From positions 5,682,158-5,746,157 of the forward strand of contig BROE01000001.1 of the NCBI GenBank assembly GCA_036571765.1: a stretch of DNA of 64,000 nucleotides. The letters run 5' to 3'. This DNA comes from Plecoglossus altivelis (lineage: Eukaryota; Chordata; Actinopteri; Osmeriformes; Plecoglossidae). The translations under genes and the position numbers were made by a program. The notes under the pieces were generated by a model. It searched no databases. It saw only the letters and a program-made list of their open reading frames with translations, and was not told the DNA's origin. Positions within the stretch are counted from its first letter, which is position 1. Every line of letters starts with the position of its first letter. Positions 13,804 to 27,004 of the stretch are shown piece after piece.

Positions 13804-13877
13804 CATCTCTGCCGGGACTCGAACCCGGAGCCTCTGGATTAGAAGTCCAGCGCGCTATTCCATTGCGCCACAGAGAC
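13804..13877 (-). tRNA. tRNA-Arg, anticodon TCT
   Basis: The minus strand folds as a complete cloverleaf. The acceptor stem is GTCTCTG paired with CAGAGAT (one G-T wobble at the first pair), followed by a D arm with GCGC/GCGC. The anticodon stem CTGGA/TCCAG encloses CTTCTAA, giving anticodon TCT. The T arm is CCGGG-TTCGAGT-CCCGG, and the discriminator is G. A-box and B-box (GGTTCGAGTCC) promoter elements are intact. There is no intron at position 37/38, although several vertebrate tRNA-Arg(TCT) genes carry one. It decodes AGA codons. Confidence 0.95.
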
Positions 13878-15722
13878 TAAGCTATCGTTTCAGATGAAAA
13901 GCGGGTTTATATTCCTCTCTCAATCCTACAGTATCCTTCCAACATCCCGCAGCATCAGGACCACTTTGTTGTAATTTTGTGATGTACCGTTAGGGGTCGC
14001 CTCCGACAACATTACCATACGCTAAGCAAGATGGCGTAGTTTCGCACTGAAAATGTGAGTCTAGTAGTTTTTACAGTAAATGTGGTTTGGACTATGCGAT
14101 ATTACGATTCCATTGTAAGTCCCCAAAATATTGAACCCGCTTACTGCGTATCTTGAGTCTGAGTTTTCAAAGAAAGTTAGTCTTTTCTTATGACACCTCT
14201 TTACTGTCGTTATTTTCTTTGGTTTCTTAAAAGATAGGCCAATGACAATTATTTTTCTCTGAAACGCGTTGGCATGCTTTTACAGCTTGAATTGAAAAGT
14301 ATAGACCTGTATTCAATCTAAAAACCTCACCACACCTTAGAGTGATTCACGTTTGAATTGACAGTTGAAAAGAGAGACTTCAAATAATTTCAAATCAGAA
14401 TATAGGTATACAGTGATGAAAAAATACACAACAATAGATGTTCACGAGGACCTTACACAACAAGGGTATTCAGAATGCAAATTCATGGTTTTATATTTCA
14501 TGCTGTTTCAATCAAGTATTTTGTCGAACGTTTCTCCATCAATTTACAATCTTACCATTTGTTATCTTTGCCCTCAAGGCGACAAGTTGTTTTGGCAGGA
14601 CTAAATCATAACAGGTTGGAGGCTAGTCTTATTGAAAAGATATGCAGTCTTTTATTGTGCCTCATTTATAATTTCTACAATTATATGACTGAATGCTCTG
14701 TTTTATATAAACAGTGTGTTGGGACTTCTGTTACATCACAGGACCATTCTATTTAGACTGCAGTACAAAGCAGCCCCAAGTTCATATAGCAGCTCATGTG
14801 TGGCTCAGTGGGAAAATGGGCCTGAGGCAAGTTACCTGTGTGCTTGTGTGTGTAAGAGAGGGAGGCAGAGAAAAAGGAACTAGTGAAAGCAGAGTTTGGT
14901 TAAATACTCTGACATGCAGTGACCTGACCAGAATTTGGGTTGGCAATGAGGGGGAACATGTAAAGGTGGACTCTGATCAAGACGATATTTCACCCATGAG
15001 GTGCACAGTGACACACACACACATACACACACTGAAAACACACACAAGACTGTCTTTTTGGTCAACACCCAACAAATCGAATGCACAAAATAACATTTAG
15101 CCTTTCATTAGTGTTGAGAAAATGTGTTTATTAGACGTGCTGCATTGTTGTAAATTTACACCTTACTTCTTACATAATTATCCTACAAACATTGAGCATT
15201 TCAACGTGTCTATGAAAATTCAGCTGTGGACCATAATTTGCTCGTAATTGCTCTGGGACAGTGTGGAATACATAATTACATATTTTAATGTAATTTAACA
15301 AGGGTCTGAACCAGCTTTCACTACCTTCCTTGCTACCACACAGACTGCAGACTGATGACTTGCATTTGAGATTTGTAGAGACACATTAATGCAGATTTGT
15401 TTTCTAGCATCAGCTAATAAGATGCCAAGAATTGGGCACTGCTGCTGGATTGCACTATAGAAAGTCAATGCATGCAAGAGATGGTCATCCAAGTTTGAAC
15501 TATTTAGGTTGCGTTAACTCTGCCTTCTATCTGTTCTAAACCTTGAGATTGCATGTCTGAGCACCTTTCACAGATAGGATTTTCTCTATTCAGCCACCTG
15601 CAAACAGATTTGACCAAAACAAGGTGACCAGAATGTGCAACAATGCAGAAAGACAGACAGAGAATGAAGACATGCATGACGACGTAATAACATCTACAAC
15701 ATTGTGACAAACAGAACGATGT
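13878..15722. other. Spacer between tRNA-Arg and sdhc
   Basis: About 1.8 kb, AT-rich, without an exon, RNA gene or repeat I can support beyond short CA runs near 15010-15050. Confidence 0.6.
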
Positions 15723-15728
15723 TTTATT
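15723..15728 (-). terminator. Polyadenylation signal of sdhc
   Basis: AATAAA on the minus strand, about 150 bp past the sdhc stop codon. Position and motif fit; use is inferred. Confidence 0.6.
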
Positions 15729-15878
15729 GGGAATATAATATATTTATTCATTCTTCCCCTGAGTTGGGGCCACATACACCGGGCCATATAAGACCAGACT
15801 CCTCAGATCCTTCACAAACACGTTCCCTGTGTCATCTTTCCACCCTCTGCTCTCTGACGCTCCCTTCCCCCTTGTTCC

Positions 15879-18031
15879 TTACAGTGCTGCCATCGCAACG
15901 GAGGTGATTAATGACAAAGCGATGACCAGGTATCCAGAGCGGTACACTTCAGGGATCTTGAAGCCCTTTCCTACATCCCAGAACTGACAGGAAGAAGAAG
16001 GATGAAGGAGAACATGCGGAGTTAAAACTCAAGAATGCTTCCATCTTATGCCCAAAATTTAGGGATGTACCATATTTCACAGGATCACAAAAAAACGTGA
16101 CATGCTATTTTTTGGTCTACCTGAATGTAATCTATACAACAGTCCCCACCACAAAAAAGTAGCTATGTTTGTGAAGACGACATAACACACGATGTGTATG
16201 CACTATATCCATCTGGGTCAGACAGGACGTACCAGATGTCGGATGCCGTTGTATGTGTGGAAGGCCACAGGGAAGGCCAGGCCAAACTTGGCAAAGGAGA
16301 TCAGATGGGGTCCGAACGAGAGGGAGTGGATGAGGTCCAGGTAGTGTGGGTAGTCGCCAGGCAACACCAGCGCTGCCAGAGCGAACGCAGAGATACCTGA
16401 GCGAGGGAGAGCGGAGGGCAGAGAGAAAGGTGGGCAAGAGTGAAACAAGTGTGTACATGAGGGGGAGGGGAGGTGTGGGACAGGGGTAGGAGAGCAATGC
16501 GTTCGGAATCTTTTATTGGGGTTCTCTTTGCAAAGGAAACCCATGAGAGCACGGGGAGAACATGGACACTTCAGCCAGAAAGAACTGGAACACAGCCCAC
16601 CTAACCACTGACTAGTGCCCAGCGCAGAAGAACAGTCTGGAAAGATGCACCCTAGACGTCTACTGACAACAGTGTAGCTTGGGGACCCCATTAAAGCCCA
16701 TCATGTTCATTTCCACAGCAATTTTCCCAGGCCACCTTGTAATTGGCTGTAAGTGGTCTTAAAGAGTCCCATCATCCTGTCACAATTGCCACGTTAAACA
16801 AAAAAGGTTTTTACCTCCACTTAGTCCAACCCCTGTGCCTCTGAATGTGATTGACATCACCATGGGGACTGACCACCTGGAAAACACGATGACAACCACA
16901 CAGGCATGAAATGTAGAGGTTTACACAGCATTGGTGGTTTACCCCTAGAGAACAGATTGCTGCCAGGTTACAACTAACTGACCATGTCTACTCAGAGTCA
17001 AACAACATTCTATAACCAACACACACACACACACACTTACTTGTAGATGGTGAGATGGGGGGACATGGGTCTGTTAAGCCGATTGTTTTTAGCCCAGAAC
17101 TTGTTCATCTCCTCTTTAGCAGTGGTTCCCATTGGAGCTGAACTAAGATGCAGAGAGAATGATATTATAAACAGAAGAGCAAGCACACAGGACTTCTTTC
17201 TTCCAAATAAAGTAGTAGTATACATCTGATTTTGCATACATTTCTCATGTCACAGAAACTACTCACTGTCTGTAGAGAACTCCATACTGGGAACGAGATG
17301 AGCACAGACCTTGTCGGGCCAACGTTCTATGGAGAGTGGCACAAATCAGTACATAATGACCGAAAGCGAAGTGCAAAGCAGTGCTACAACAAAGTACAGC
17401 AGTTGGATATATGACACAGGGGTGTGTTTTGCGCCACTGCCACCTAAGCACAATAAACGGTGGAGTCAAAGATCAATTTGATTGACCGAGTGCCCTTCCT
17501 GTCTATTTCGGTAAACTCTAATGAAGAATTGTTATGTTGCTTATTTTCAGATGGATAAATCTTTGCAGAATACATAGAGACCCTGGCTTGACCCATGTTT
17601 TGTTAGTGTTAGTCCGCACAATAAAGTGAAACCCTTCACACTAATTGGACTTGGAAACGGACGTTTTCTATGTACTAAAATACGTTGCCATACTGCACGT
17701 TATCCTTGGTCCACTATCTATATGAAGTGTCACGTTGTGCAGCTACTCGAAGTTCAATACTGCTCGAGTAGTGCACTAGCAAGCTTGCCAGTCGTAACGT
17801 CGTTTGTACGCTAGCATGCGATGAGCTACCCTTGTTAGCTAAAATGTTGATGATGACGGTAAGGTTATTCTTTTACTTCCTCCGCATATTTAATATTGAC
17901 ATCACAGGCATATTCAATGTGAAAAGCAAAATTCTTCCATATAAAAAGATACACGGGGAAAACAATGTTTACATCGTAATATCTTGAGAAGTAGGATAGG
18001 ACAGATGTACTGACCTTAGAAGCAACGCCAT
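15879..18031 (-). CDS. sdhc: Succinate dehydrogenase cytochrome b560 subunit (complex II, subunit C)
   Basis: Six exons, in transcript order: 18031-18015, 17326-17267, 17142-17041, 16876-16815, 16396-16233 and 15983-15879 (TAA at 15881-15879). They sum to 510 nt, 169 residues, the same length as human SDHC, and all borders are GT..AG with matching phases. The product is one of two membrane anchors of complex II in the inner mitochondrial membrane; it helps bind heme b and ubiquinone. Visible landmarks are a basic mitochondrial presequence starting MALLLRTLARQG, the family motif RPMSPHLTIY, RGTG near the quinone site, and FHTYNGIRHL whose His127 matches the heme ligand. The last exon gives FWDVGKGFKIPEVYRSGY and a C-terminal helix. 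One difference from human is TFRGTG where human has CHRGTG. It lies head-to-tail 1.15 kb downstream of the Na+/K+-ATPase gene; co-regulation is not implied. Confidence 0.96.
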
Positions 18032-19050
18032 TTTTTTTCACCATGGAACGGATGTGACGTAAAGGATGTTGTTATACAGAAAAATATTTCACCCCAAATG
18101 CCTTTTATAAGGTCAAACAAAAATAAATAAATTGATGAATACACAGACACATAAATAATTGGAGGGAAAACTGCTATCGTAACAAAAAAAATTCGCGGCG
18201 AGATGGTATTTTACGGATTACTACAGCTCAAAGCAGTCGGATTGTTAATAACACCACACGTGGTGAAAGCATCAATGTAAACCCAGATTTTAAAAAAATA
18301 GGCCTATGCGACATTTCTCCATAGAAATAAGATTGTTTTCTGGGATTTAACGTAAATGCAGACAGTAGGCAAATAAATCTAGGTTAGCCTATTAAGTAAC
18401 ACAACTACTAAACAGGGTTATTCCTGTAACATTTGACATTCGATTAGATATTTGTCTTTTAAGACAAACTTATAAAAGTAGACTGAACAGGATGTTGATT
18501 CAGTTGTATTTGAATTTCACGTTTATTTAAAATAATGAGTGCATTCGATGTTGCATTGAATTTCAGATTAAGATGCACCTCAGATGCACTTCAGATACCC
18601 TCTTGTTAATTGAAAAAACCCCACAAAGCTTAAGTCTAAAATTCTTCAGTTTTATGTTCATACTAAGGGGGCTTCACACTTCCCCAAGCACCTTTCATCT
18701 CAACCATCATCATTGCAATTCCTGAGAGAAATTAACAAATTAAGCCAAACTCTATTTGGAACAGATTTTATTGGTACATTTCACTTGCTGATGCTGACAC
18801 AACTTGAGGTACATTAATATTCCACTGCATCATGCAAAAGTCCTTCTGCTTGACACTTGGGATGTTAAATGCCACCCTGATGCAGTAATTGCCATTTGGA
18901 AATTTCTAAAATATCAATCACTATCAAAAGCTTATTTGCAGCAGCATTCTGTAGAATAATCAGAGTCTACCGATCCATGCAACAGTAAACTCCAACAGTT
19001 GACTGACAGACACTCAGAGACTTTGTTGTTCTCTCTTTCTCGCTCTCTCG

Positions 19051-19097
<47 letters not shown>

Positions 19098-19177
19098 CCA
19101 CACACACACACACACACAGACAAAATACATTTACAGACAATCACATACAAACAATTCAAACTGACATTTTTTGAATG
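18032..19177. other. sdhc 5' flank and ATPase 3' UTR
   Basis: No further exon. An AATAAA on the minus strand at 18772-18767 is about 400 bp beyond the ATPase stop, so roughly 18.75-19.18 kb is its likely 3' UTR and 18.03-18.7 kb the sdhc upstream region. A composite (CT)n(CA)n microsatellite occupies 19033-19120 inside that UTR. Confidence 0.6.
18767..18772 (-). terminator. Polyadenylation signal of the Na+/K+-ATPase gene
   Basis: AATAAA on the minus strand, about 405 bp downstream of the stop codon at 19178. Assignment is by position. Confidence 0.5.
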
Positions 19178-19589
19178 TTAATAATATGTCTCCAGTTCCA
19201 CCCATCCTACAAAAGAAAGCAGGGGAAAATACACACATCAGACATTTCCTTTTCAAACCATTGCATCTTTCATCTAATGTATTACTATGATTTAATTTCT
19301 TAATTTCCATTTGAAACCATTTCACACTCTCCGATTACATACAATCTTCTTTGATTAACATGAACAATTAAGTGCACCAATGCATTGTAATTCTCAATAT
19401 CTGTCTTAGATGTTCCAAACTCAATAAGCACCTCTCTGTGTCCCCTCCCATCCATCTCATGTGACTGGAGGTCAACATGAGGTACCTACCTCCAGGGCAT
19501 CTACGAATAATTAATTTCCGGATCTCGTCATAGATGAAGATGAGCAGACTATAGGGGAAGGCACAGAACCACCATGAGACCCTTTAGGT

Positions 19590-19665
<76 letters not shown>

Positions 19666-22600
19666 GAGAGAGAAAGAGAGAGAGAGGGATAATAGAGAGA
19701 GATGTAGAACAACATTAGTTAAAAAACGACGGGTAAAGTTGAAGTGCGTCTGGTGAGGATGGAGGTGTGGGGCTCATACTTCAGTGGGTACATGCGCAGG
19801 GCAATGTCCATCCCTGGGCAATAAGACAGGAAGGCAGCCAGAGCCGTCTCAGCAAACAGGCCAAAGATCAGGATACGGTTACTGGTGAAGAGAGAACGGA
19901 ATGAGAAGGAGGTGAACATCAAACCTTTTAATACTGTAATAACAAATATATATTTCTTATAATTGATCGTCTTGTCTGTCCTACTTCATTCCCTGCTGGA
20001 AGACAGAGTTCCTCCTGGTCTTGCAGATGACAAGATCAGCCCACTGCACAACTACGATGCTGACGAAGAAAGACGTATGGCAGGTGAACTCGATGATCTT
20101 CCTCTGCTCATATGTCTGCAAGAAGGAACATAACCATCGGCACATTCAGAACGATGCACCAACATTGTGTGTGTTCCTCAGTGTGCACGCCTTGATGTCT
20201 CCTAGCAGTAGCTTATGAGTGTGATAGTCGGTGTTTTATGTGAGTCTGTGCTTGGTTTCGCTGTGTGTGTTCCGACCGCTTCCTCTCTCTCACCCATTGC
20301 TGTCCATAAGTGTCCTCCAGGTCGTTGACAGAACGACTGTCCCAGTTGAGACGGATTCCCAACAGTGTAAATGGCAGAAAGCCATTTTCAGCCAAGATCA
20401 CAAAGTAAGTGAAGAACCCAGCCAGCGCCTGGATCATACCTGTACACACGGACATGTTGTTGTAACCCTCATGCTCTCTTTTGGGGTCAGAATGACATGA
20501 AACTATGTTAAATGCACACACACGCACATTCACAGTGAGACATTTAGATTGTATGAGCTTGATTGAACTTTGACAAAAAAACAAAATCTCTCAAATTTAT
20601 GTACAGCTTGGTGGCACATTTCAGTGCCCAAAAGGGGACAGGGTAAAAATGTAATTAACCTGCTTTATTTCAAGCTTGAAGGTGGGCCCTTTTTGACCCT
20701 TAGTACAGGGTGAGTTGCAGAATACGAAGAGAGCATGAGGGTTCATTTTGCACCAGATTATCAGGTTTTACACATTAGAAGTTCCAGGGAGATTTCAATT
20801 TTCTTCCCACTTTCAAAACGAATGACTGTGTAACGCACGCTGGTTGAGCATAATACTTCAAACGCTGTGAGTTTAATGCCCGCAGCAGCCATGATATGAA
20901 AATAGTTACCTCACGTTGCATCACAAGTCCATGAGTATGGATGTAGTTTTGTGGGCAACTGTGTTTACATGTGAGCTTTCCTTTATTTTAAATACTTTGT
21001 GTGGGCGTGGATGTTTCTGTGTGTGCACTTCAGCTGATATTCTGCAGACGGTAGATGCTGACCTATCTGGCCATAGGCCATACTGATGAGTCTCTCATTC
21101 ACCAGCTTGTCCGTCTTCGGGTTCCTGGGCTGACGCTTCATGATGTCACTCTCGGCTGTCTCATAGGCCAAGGAAATAGCAGGGACCTGAGAGGGAGATA
21201 AATGAAGTGATGAATCGAAAGGGTGGATAGAGTGAATCCTGTAATAAAAAAACTCTATGAAAAGCTTACAGGGAAGTAAGAGGGCAATATAGATGACTTT
21301 AGGTTGGGCGTTTGAGGGATTTCTACTGGATTTCAGATGGCGACTTAGCCCAGTGTCAGCTCAGAGTACACAGTCAGGCACATACAAATCAAGTTTGCTT
21401 TTGGATTTATGCCCCTCCAGAACCACATCAATGGTGAAGGAAAGATATGAGCTGCAGTGGGGAGCAAGCTGCGTGAGGAGTGGGTTGTGTGTGTTCTACC
21501 CACTTAATCAGACTTCAGGGGGGAGGTCGTGCTGCAAGAATCAACATGGCGCCAACTTGGCGTGGTATATGAGATATATCAGACTGCCTTTTATAGCTCC
21601 AAACCAGTGGTTAAAAAAGGACCTCAAGAGTAGCTTTTTTTTAAATCAGAGAGATGAAAAAAGAAATTACGCTTACCATTCTTTGGAAATTCGTGAGCTT
21701 TAGATTTTTCGATTAAAAGCAGATATAAAACTAATGAAATCAAATAAAACCCAAATGAATGTGAAAGGACTCAAATAGAACAAGTCCCTGATGCCCTGAA
21801 GTGTCAGGAGCAGAGGGGGGGGGCAGTCTGATGATACTGACTCACCATGTCTGTTCCCAGGTCAATGCACAGGATGGTGACGGTTCCCAGAGGAAGAGGA
21901 ATGCTGGCGATGATGAAGAGGAGGAAGGGGGTGATCTCAGGAATGTTACTGGTCAGGGTGTAGGCGATAGACTTCTTCAGGTTGTCAAAGATCAGACGAC
22001 CTTATTGGTGAGGAAAAAGTCAGGATATTGGTATGGAAACACCCATTGTTCAGGATTCAGCTGTGGTATAAACCCACTGTGAGATTGAACTGTGTTGAAC
22101 TCAGTTTTGTTTTCTCTGTCTGTTTGTCTCTTTTCCTCTTTTACCTTCCTCAACACCTGTGACGATAGAAGCAAAGTTGTCATCCAGAAGGATCATGTCA
22201 GCGGCTTGCTTGGAGACATCTGAACCTGCGATCCCCATGGCAACCCCAATGTCAGCCTTCTTCAGGGCTGGCGAGTCATTCACACCATCACCCGTCACAG
22301 CAACAATCGCTCCCTGGAAACATGGAACCAGAGAAAAATGTGAGGGAGGGAAAAAGAATGGACGTGTGAAATAACCCTTGAAAAAGCAGCATGCCCGGCA
22401 AGATAAATGTTGTGTTTTGGAGATTTTAGGCACTTGACCAAATCCAAACGCCTTTTGAAACACAATTGTCCTCAAAAGCAGTGTGAATTCCAAATGCCTG
22501 AGTCATTCAGGTAGACGGGGCATTATACAACGTGTATGTATTCACACATACAAGTGCACCTGCAGGTAAGCACACACACCCGTGTATGCAATCGCTTCTT

Positions 22601-22777
22601 TCACACGGTCCTACCTGTCTCTGGAAGCCCTCCACAATGATGAGCTTCTGCTGTGGGGAGGTGCGGGCAAACACTATCTCAGTGTGGTTCTTGAGCAAGT
22701 CATCCAGGTATTCCACACTCATGTCCTTAAGGTCCGACCCGTGCACAACACAGGCCTTGGCATCCCTGCGAAAGAGA

Positions 22778-22842
<65 letters not shown>

Positions 22843-22864
22843 GGAGAGAGAGAGAAAGAGAGAA

Positions 22865-22899
<35 letters not shown>

Positions 22900-25806
22900 A
22901 AGAAAGAGAGAAAAGTCAGTCACACTGTAAAATTTCAAGGACACAGGTACATGTGTCATACACACACACACATACACACACAGACTGCCACACCACCAGC
23001 ACACCTGGGGTTGACTTGGCTCAAGGGGATGTTGAGCCTTTCAGCAATGTCCTCCACCGTCTCATTGCCCTCAGAGATGATCCCCACGCCCTTAGCAATG
23101 GCTTTGGCCGTGATTGGATGATCACCTGTCACCATGACCACCTGATGACAGAGGATGTGAAAAACACATTAGAAGGCATTACAAAACAACACTGTCTTCC
23201 ATACTTGTCCACACACAGACACACACACACACTTCGATTTGATACATTTGATACAACGCTGACCCGATCTGTTCTGTACTGACCCAGATATTTTCTTTTC
23301 ATCTTTCCACATTGTCCATGCCAGCACAGTTTCTGTGACTATAATGGATTCAAAACCAGGCCAGCACACCAAAGCTTGGCACAACATTGTCTGGCTTAGT
23401 TCAGTTGTGCGGGAAACTATATTATATAATTCACCATCTGTGCTGTTCATTGCATTGAAAAAAAGAGGTGTCGTTTCTAATGGGGGCTGCTTTGGATGTG
23501 TTTATTGGTCAGCGAGTCAATTTAGCCAATCACCTTGATGCCAGCGGAGCGGCACTTGCCCACGGCGTCGGGCACGGCGGCGCGGGGCGGGTCGATCATC
23601 GATATCAAGCCCAGGAAGCACATGTTATCGATGGGGAAGTTGATTTCATCACAGTCAAAGGTGAAGCCCCGCGGGAACTGGGAGGGGGGTAAGTTCAGAT
23701 GACAGAAGCCTGAAGGAGAGACGCACAGGTCACTTAAAAAACACATACTCAATCAAATACTCAAACATTTAGTTAGTCAAATATTCGTCGGTGGTCATGA
23801 AAGGAAACACTATATATTCTAAGACGTTAATGGGGGGATGGTTGTTGTTATTTCCAGAATAGAAGAAGATACATTTACTTCAGCCAGCACACACACACAT
23901 TCAGGCACCGACTCAAGTGTTAAATGATGCGCGCCAACAAACAAACTCAAATTTCAAAGCAGACTGGGTGCACAAGGTCAAGGATTCCAGTTGTCTGTGC
24001 CCAGAATGTACCCAGAACTCTCTCTCCCAGTCCTCCCAGTTCCATGTAGGCACTCTGGAAGGCGTCTTTCCAGTCATCATCCATGGGATGATCTTCTCCT
24101 TGGATCATAATACTGCTACATCTGAGTTTGAATTAAAAAAAACAAACAATTTTCCCTCAATGAGAACATTATCCTTCACTGTCAGAGAGAGGCTGGATTT
24201 ATGCGGTATGTGTGTTGGATCATATTGGGAAACGCGGAGTTCATGATATTAATATTATTGAGTTGAGGAAATACCTGTCTAATATCCTCTCTGGAGCTCC
24301 TTTCATCACCAGCAGATGGCTGGAGGGGTTGTCCTCCACCTCGTGAATCGAAAGCTTTGACAAACATCCAAGGAGTTCATCAATAACCATCATGGAAATT
24401 ACGCAGTAAACACACAGAACAGACAGTGGATGGCGTCTATCTTTGCCAACGCTAAGACTTGACAAGGACCCTTTCTCTAATGTCTATAGTGCATCTAACA
24501 CATACTGTGAAGCAGCCTAGTTCCTAAGGCATGTCTCTGCTGTCTCACAGCAGGGGACACCATCTGGGTGAGTGAGGAGGATGGTCAGCGGCAGGTACCT
24601 GGTACTTGTTGGTGGAGTTGAAGGGGATCTCTCCTACTTTGGGGTTTTGCAACCTCATCTCCCGGACACTCCCGCAGGACAGCTCGATGCACTTGAGAAG
24701 TGCTGACTCAGAGGCGTCTCCCGCCGTGTCCCTCTGCGACATAGAGAACAACACAGGGCTGTGGGGACTCTGGACTAGACCCAGAACTCGCTCGAGGAGG
24801 AGTTTAAGCATGCACAGCCAATTTCAACGATTCAAATATAGTCAAATCTATGGAATGTACAGTATAGAGTTTAGAAGCAGCTGCGGGGTGATGGTCTCCT
24901 CTGTATGCATGTGGCCACGTGCCTCTATGTGCACGCTGCAAGGACATGTGTGAGGTGAACATGCGCACGTGAGCGTGTGAGAGAAAGCGTACCCTCAGGA
25001 TCTGGGTGTGCTCCTGGCCTGCTTTGAACTCAGCCCGGTTGCAAAGCGCCGCCACTCTGGCCAGAGCTATCCACGTGGGCGAGCTCTTGTTGAACGTGGC
25101 CCCTGCGAGGGGAACGCTAAAGCATTAAACTCCCACATTGCACCGGGGCGGCGTGACTTTGTTTACTCAGGTTGGTCAGTAGAATGCAAGACTTGCTTGG
25201 GTGGTGATCTGACTCACTTATACCATTCCTATTCATTCCATTTGACAGAGGAGCTGAAATTGCTTTTTACAATGTTGACAAATGTCTTGATAAGGTCCGA
25301 CTATAAATTCCCCCTCTCTCTCTTTTCAAATAGCATCCAGAGCAGCAACAACTCAAATCCTAGTCTACAGCTTCAACCCCTCGCTAATGAAGGCGCACCA
25401 CCTAGCGCCCGCTGTTGGTAACGTGAGCCGGTGGCCTCGGCTCGAAGTGGACGGATGCGGCAGACGGGCAGTCTCACCAGACTGGTCCTCAGTGGTGTCG
25501 GCCTCGTGGATCATGTTGTCGAACCACATGTGGGCCACGGTCATCCTGTTCTGGGTCAGGGTGCCCGTCTTGTCGGAGCAGATGGTGGAGGTGGAGCCCA
25601 GGGTCTCCACAGCCTCCAGGTTCTTCACCAGGCAGTTCTTCTTAGCCATACGCTTGGCGGTCAGGGTCAGACACACCTGCGAGAGCGAGGGAGAGGGAGA
25701 GAGAGGGAGAAGGAGAGAGAGGGAGAAGGAGAGAGAGGGTGAGCGAGGTAGAGGGTGATGGGAGCAGCAGAGGGTGGGGTGTGTATGTCGGCATGTGTGT
25801 GTAAGA

Positions 25807-25851
<45 letters not shown>

Positions 25852-26918
25852 CAGGAGGGGAGGACATGGAAAAGCGAATATGAGACATAAACATATGCTC
25901 CATATGCAGCATCTATTAAAAACATCCTGTAGCTACAGAGGAGAGAAGGTCAAATGTAGGCTGACAGAATGAAGATCAAAAGTGCATGCACACAAGCACA
26001 CACACGCACACACGCACTCACACAGCCCAGCACTCACAAAGATGGCAGAGCCACCAGATTCAGTCAGATGCTTGCTCCCCTGCACGCCCATACTCACAAA
26101 GAAAGACCAGATTAATAAACGAACACACCCCAGACACACATTACCGTGACTGTAGCCAGCAGACCCTCCGGTACGTTGGCCACGATGATACCGATGAGGA
26201 AGATGACAGCCTCCAACCAGCCGTATCCCAGGACGATGGCCAGGATGAAGAAGGACACGCCCAGGAAAACAGCCACACCTGTGATGAGGTGGATGAAGTG
26301 CTCGATCTCCATATTGATGGGGGTCTGGCCCCCCTCCAGTCCGGACGCCAGCGTGGCGATGCGGCCCATGACGGTGCGGTCGCCCGTGGCGATCACGATA
26401 CCATGAGCTGTGCCTGCGGGAGGGGGGGGAGGGGGGGTGGAAAGAGAGATGGGCAAGATAGCTATATGAATGTAGGGATACACGGGCACAGACAATCAAC
26501 AGATAAGTACGTAGATGGAAGCGTTGATTCACACGGCGTTGATGGAAAGAGAGGATGAGGAAGAGAAGCAGGAAAAGTGAGAAGGGTGGAGCAGGGGGGT
26601 GAGGACCTGGCCTGCACTGACCTTCTACACAGTTGGTGGAGAAGAAGCAGATGTTTCTGGTCTCCAGGGGGTTGTCGTGACTGAACTCTGGCGAGCGGGT
26701 CTGGGGCTCTGACTCGCCTGTTAGGGAGGAGTTGTCCACCTTCACACAGACAGGAGCAGGAGAGAGGGAGCCAGTGAGAAACATGAAGGTAGCAGGGGGA
26801 CTTTGGGAGAAGGTGTTTTTACAGTAGAAAATCAGGAAACCACAACCACAAAGTCTTTTTTTTGCAAATGGAAAAGAAGAAAAGATGGTGAGGAGGTTGG
26901 GAGATGGTCAAGTGAGGC

Positions 26919-26967
<49 letters not shown>

Positions 26968-26969
26968 GG

Positions 26970-27004
<35 letters not shown>

